A stretch of DNA of 64,000 bases from Flavobacterium sp. ZT3R18 (GTDB lineage: Bacteria; Bacteroidota; Bacteroidia; Flavobacteriales; Flavobacteriaceae): positions 1-64,000 of the forward strand of contig NZ_VJZS01000008.1 of assembly GCF_007097385.1 (NCBI RefSeq), read 5' to 3'. Positions 63,948 to 64,000 of this stretch are shown here, in pieces. The notes beneath the pieces were generated by a model. That model searched no databases, had not been told where the DNA came from, and saw nothing but the letters and a program-made list of their open reading frames with translations. The position numbers and the translations under genes were made by a program. Each line of letters opens with the position of its first letter. The first letter of the stretch is position 1.

Positions 63948-64000
63948 TTTTCTGATAATTTTGGTTAATTAATTTAGTTATTGATGCAATATTATGGTAA

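Noticed and set aside
1..64000. CRISPR arrays, tRNA and rRNA genes, integrases or transposases
   Set aside because: No regular spacer-repeat pattern, no cloverleaf or rRNA core sequence, and no recombinase motif were seen on either strand by eye.

Overview
The window looks like a Bacteroidota chromosome, most likely Flavobacterium or a close relative. The DNA is AT-rich, Shine-Dalgarno sequences are scarce, and one clear gene starts with TTG. Secreted proteins carry type IX secretion (T9SS) C-terminal sorting domains or Bacteroidota-style lipoprotein signals. There are SprB-type repeats, a SusC/SusD pair and several short palindromic repeats of the kind scattered through flavobacterial genomes. 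No rRNA, tRNA, phage, transposase or CRISPR array was found.

Region 1 (about 0.5-26.5 kb, all + strand) is a locus of very large exported proteins: a fibronectin-III protein, a 1748-residue SprB-repeat adhesin with a T9SS sorting domain, and a 1718-residue fibronectin-III protein with a zinc-metalloprotease-like motif and an unassigned C-terminal domain. The last of these is followed by an ATGA-coupled small gene. Next come a separate exported deaminase-type toxin and its overlapping putative immunity gene, a secreted protein of unknown role, two lipoproteins (TIG plus Asp-box-like repeats, and three PKD domains), a probable outer-membrane barrel with a helical tail, a 46-codon coupled ORF and a 1584-residue exported protein. 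A strong terminator closes the region. I read it as a T9SS-associated surface/polymorphic-toxin locus. This is the best candidate for a poorly described system in the window.

Region 2 (26.5-30.6 kb) begins with an intergenic stretch holding two copies of a hairpin element whose stems differ by compensating changes. It continues with a Crp/Fnr-type regulator, three small membrane proteins, an SRPBCC-like protein and an SGNH hydrolase.

Region 3 (30.7-42.0 kb) is a divergent regulatory and export unit. A histidine kinase and an NtrC-type response regulator lie on the - strand. Facing them on the + strand are a periplasmic adaptor, an ABC ATPase, two tandemly duplicated MacB/FtsX-type permeases and a TolC-like outer-membrane protein. 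A sigma-54-like promoter with two upstream dyads exactly 21 bp apart sits before the adaptor gene, so the regulator probably activates the exporter.

Region 4 (42.0-64.0 kb, - strand) is a polysaccharide utilisation locus: SusC, SusD, a PKD/SusE-like lipoprotein, GH16, two GH30, GH5 with a beta-trefoil-like module and T9SS tail, two GH3, a sialate-O-acetylesterase-type (SASA) esterase and an Asp-box T9SS protein paired with a small secreted protein. The enzyme set (GH16 + GH30 + GH3 + GH5) points to a beta-1,3/1,6-glucan such as laminarin or a fungal glucan. The locus shows wear: a GH3 3' duplicate with an in-frame stop, a possible MITE, gene remnants and two palindrome clusters between enzyme genes.
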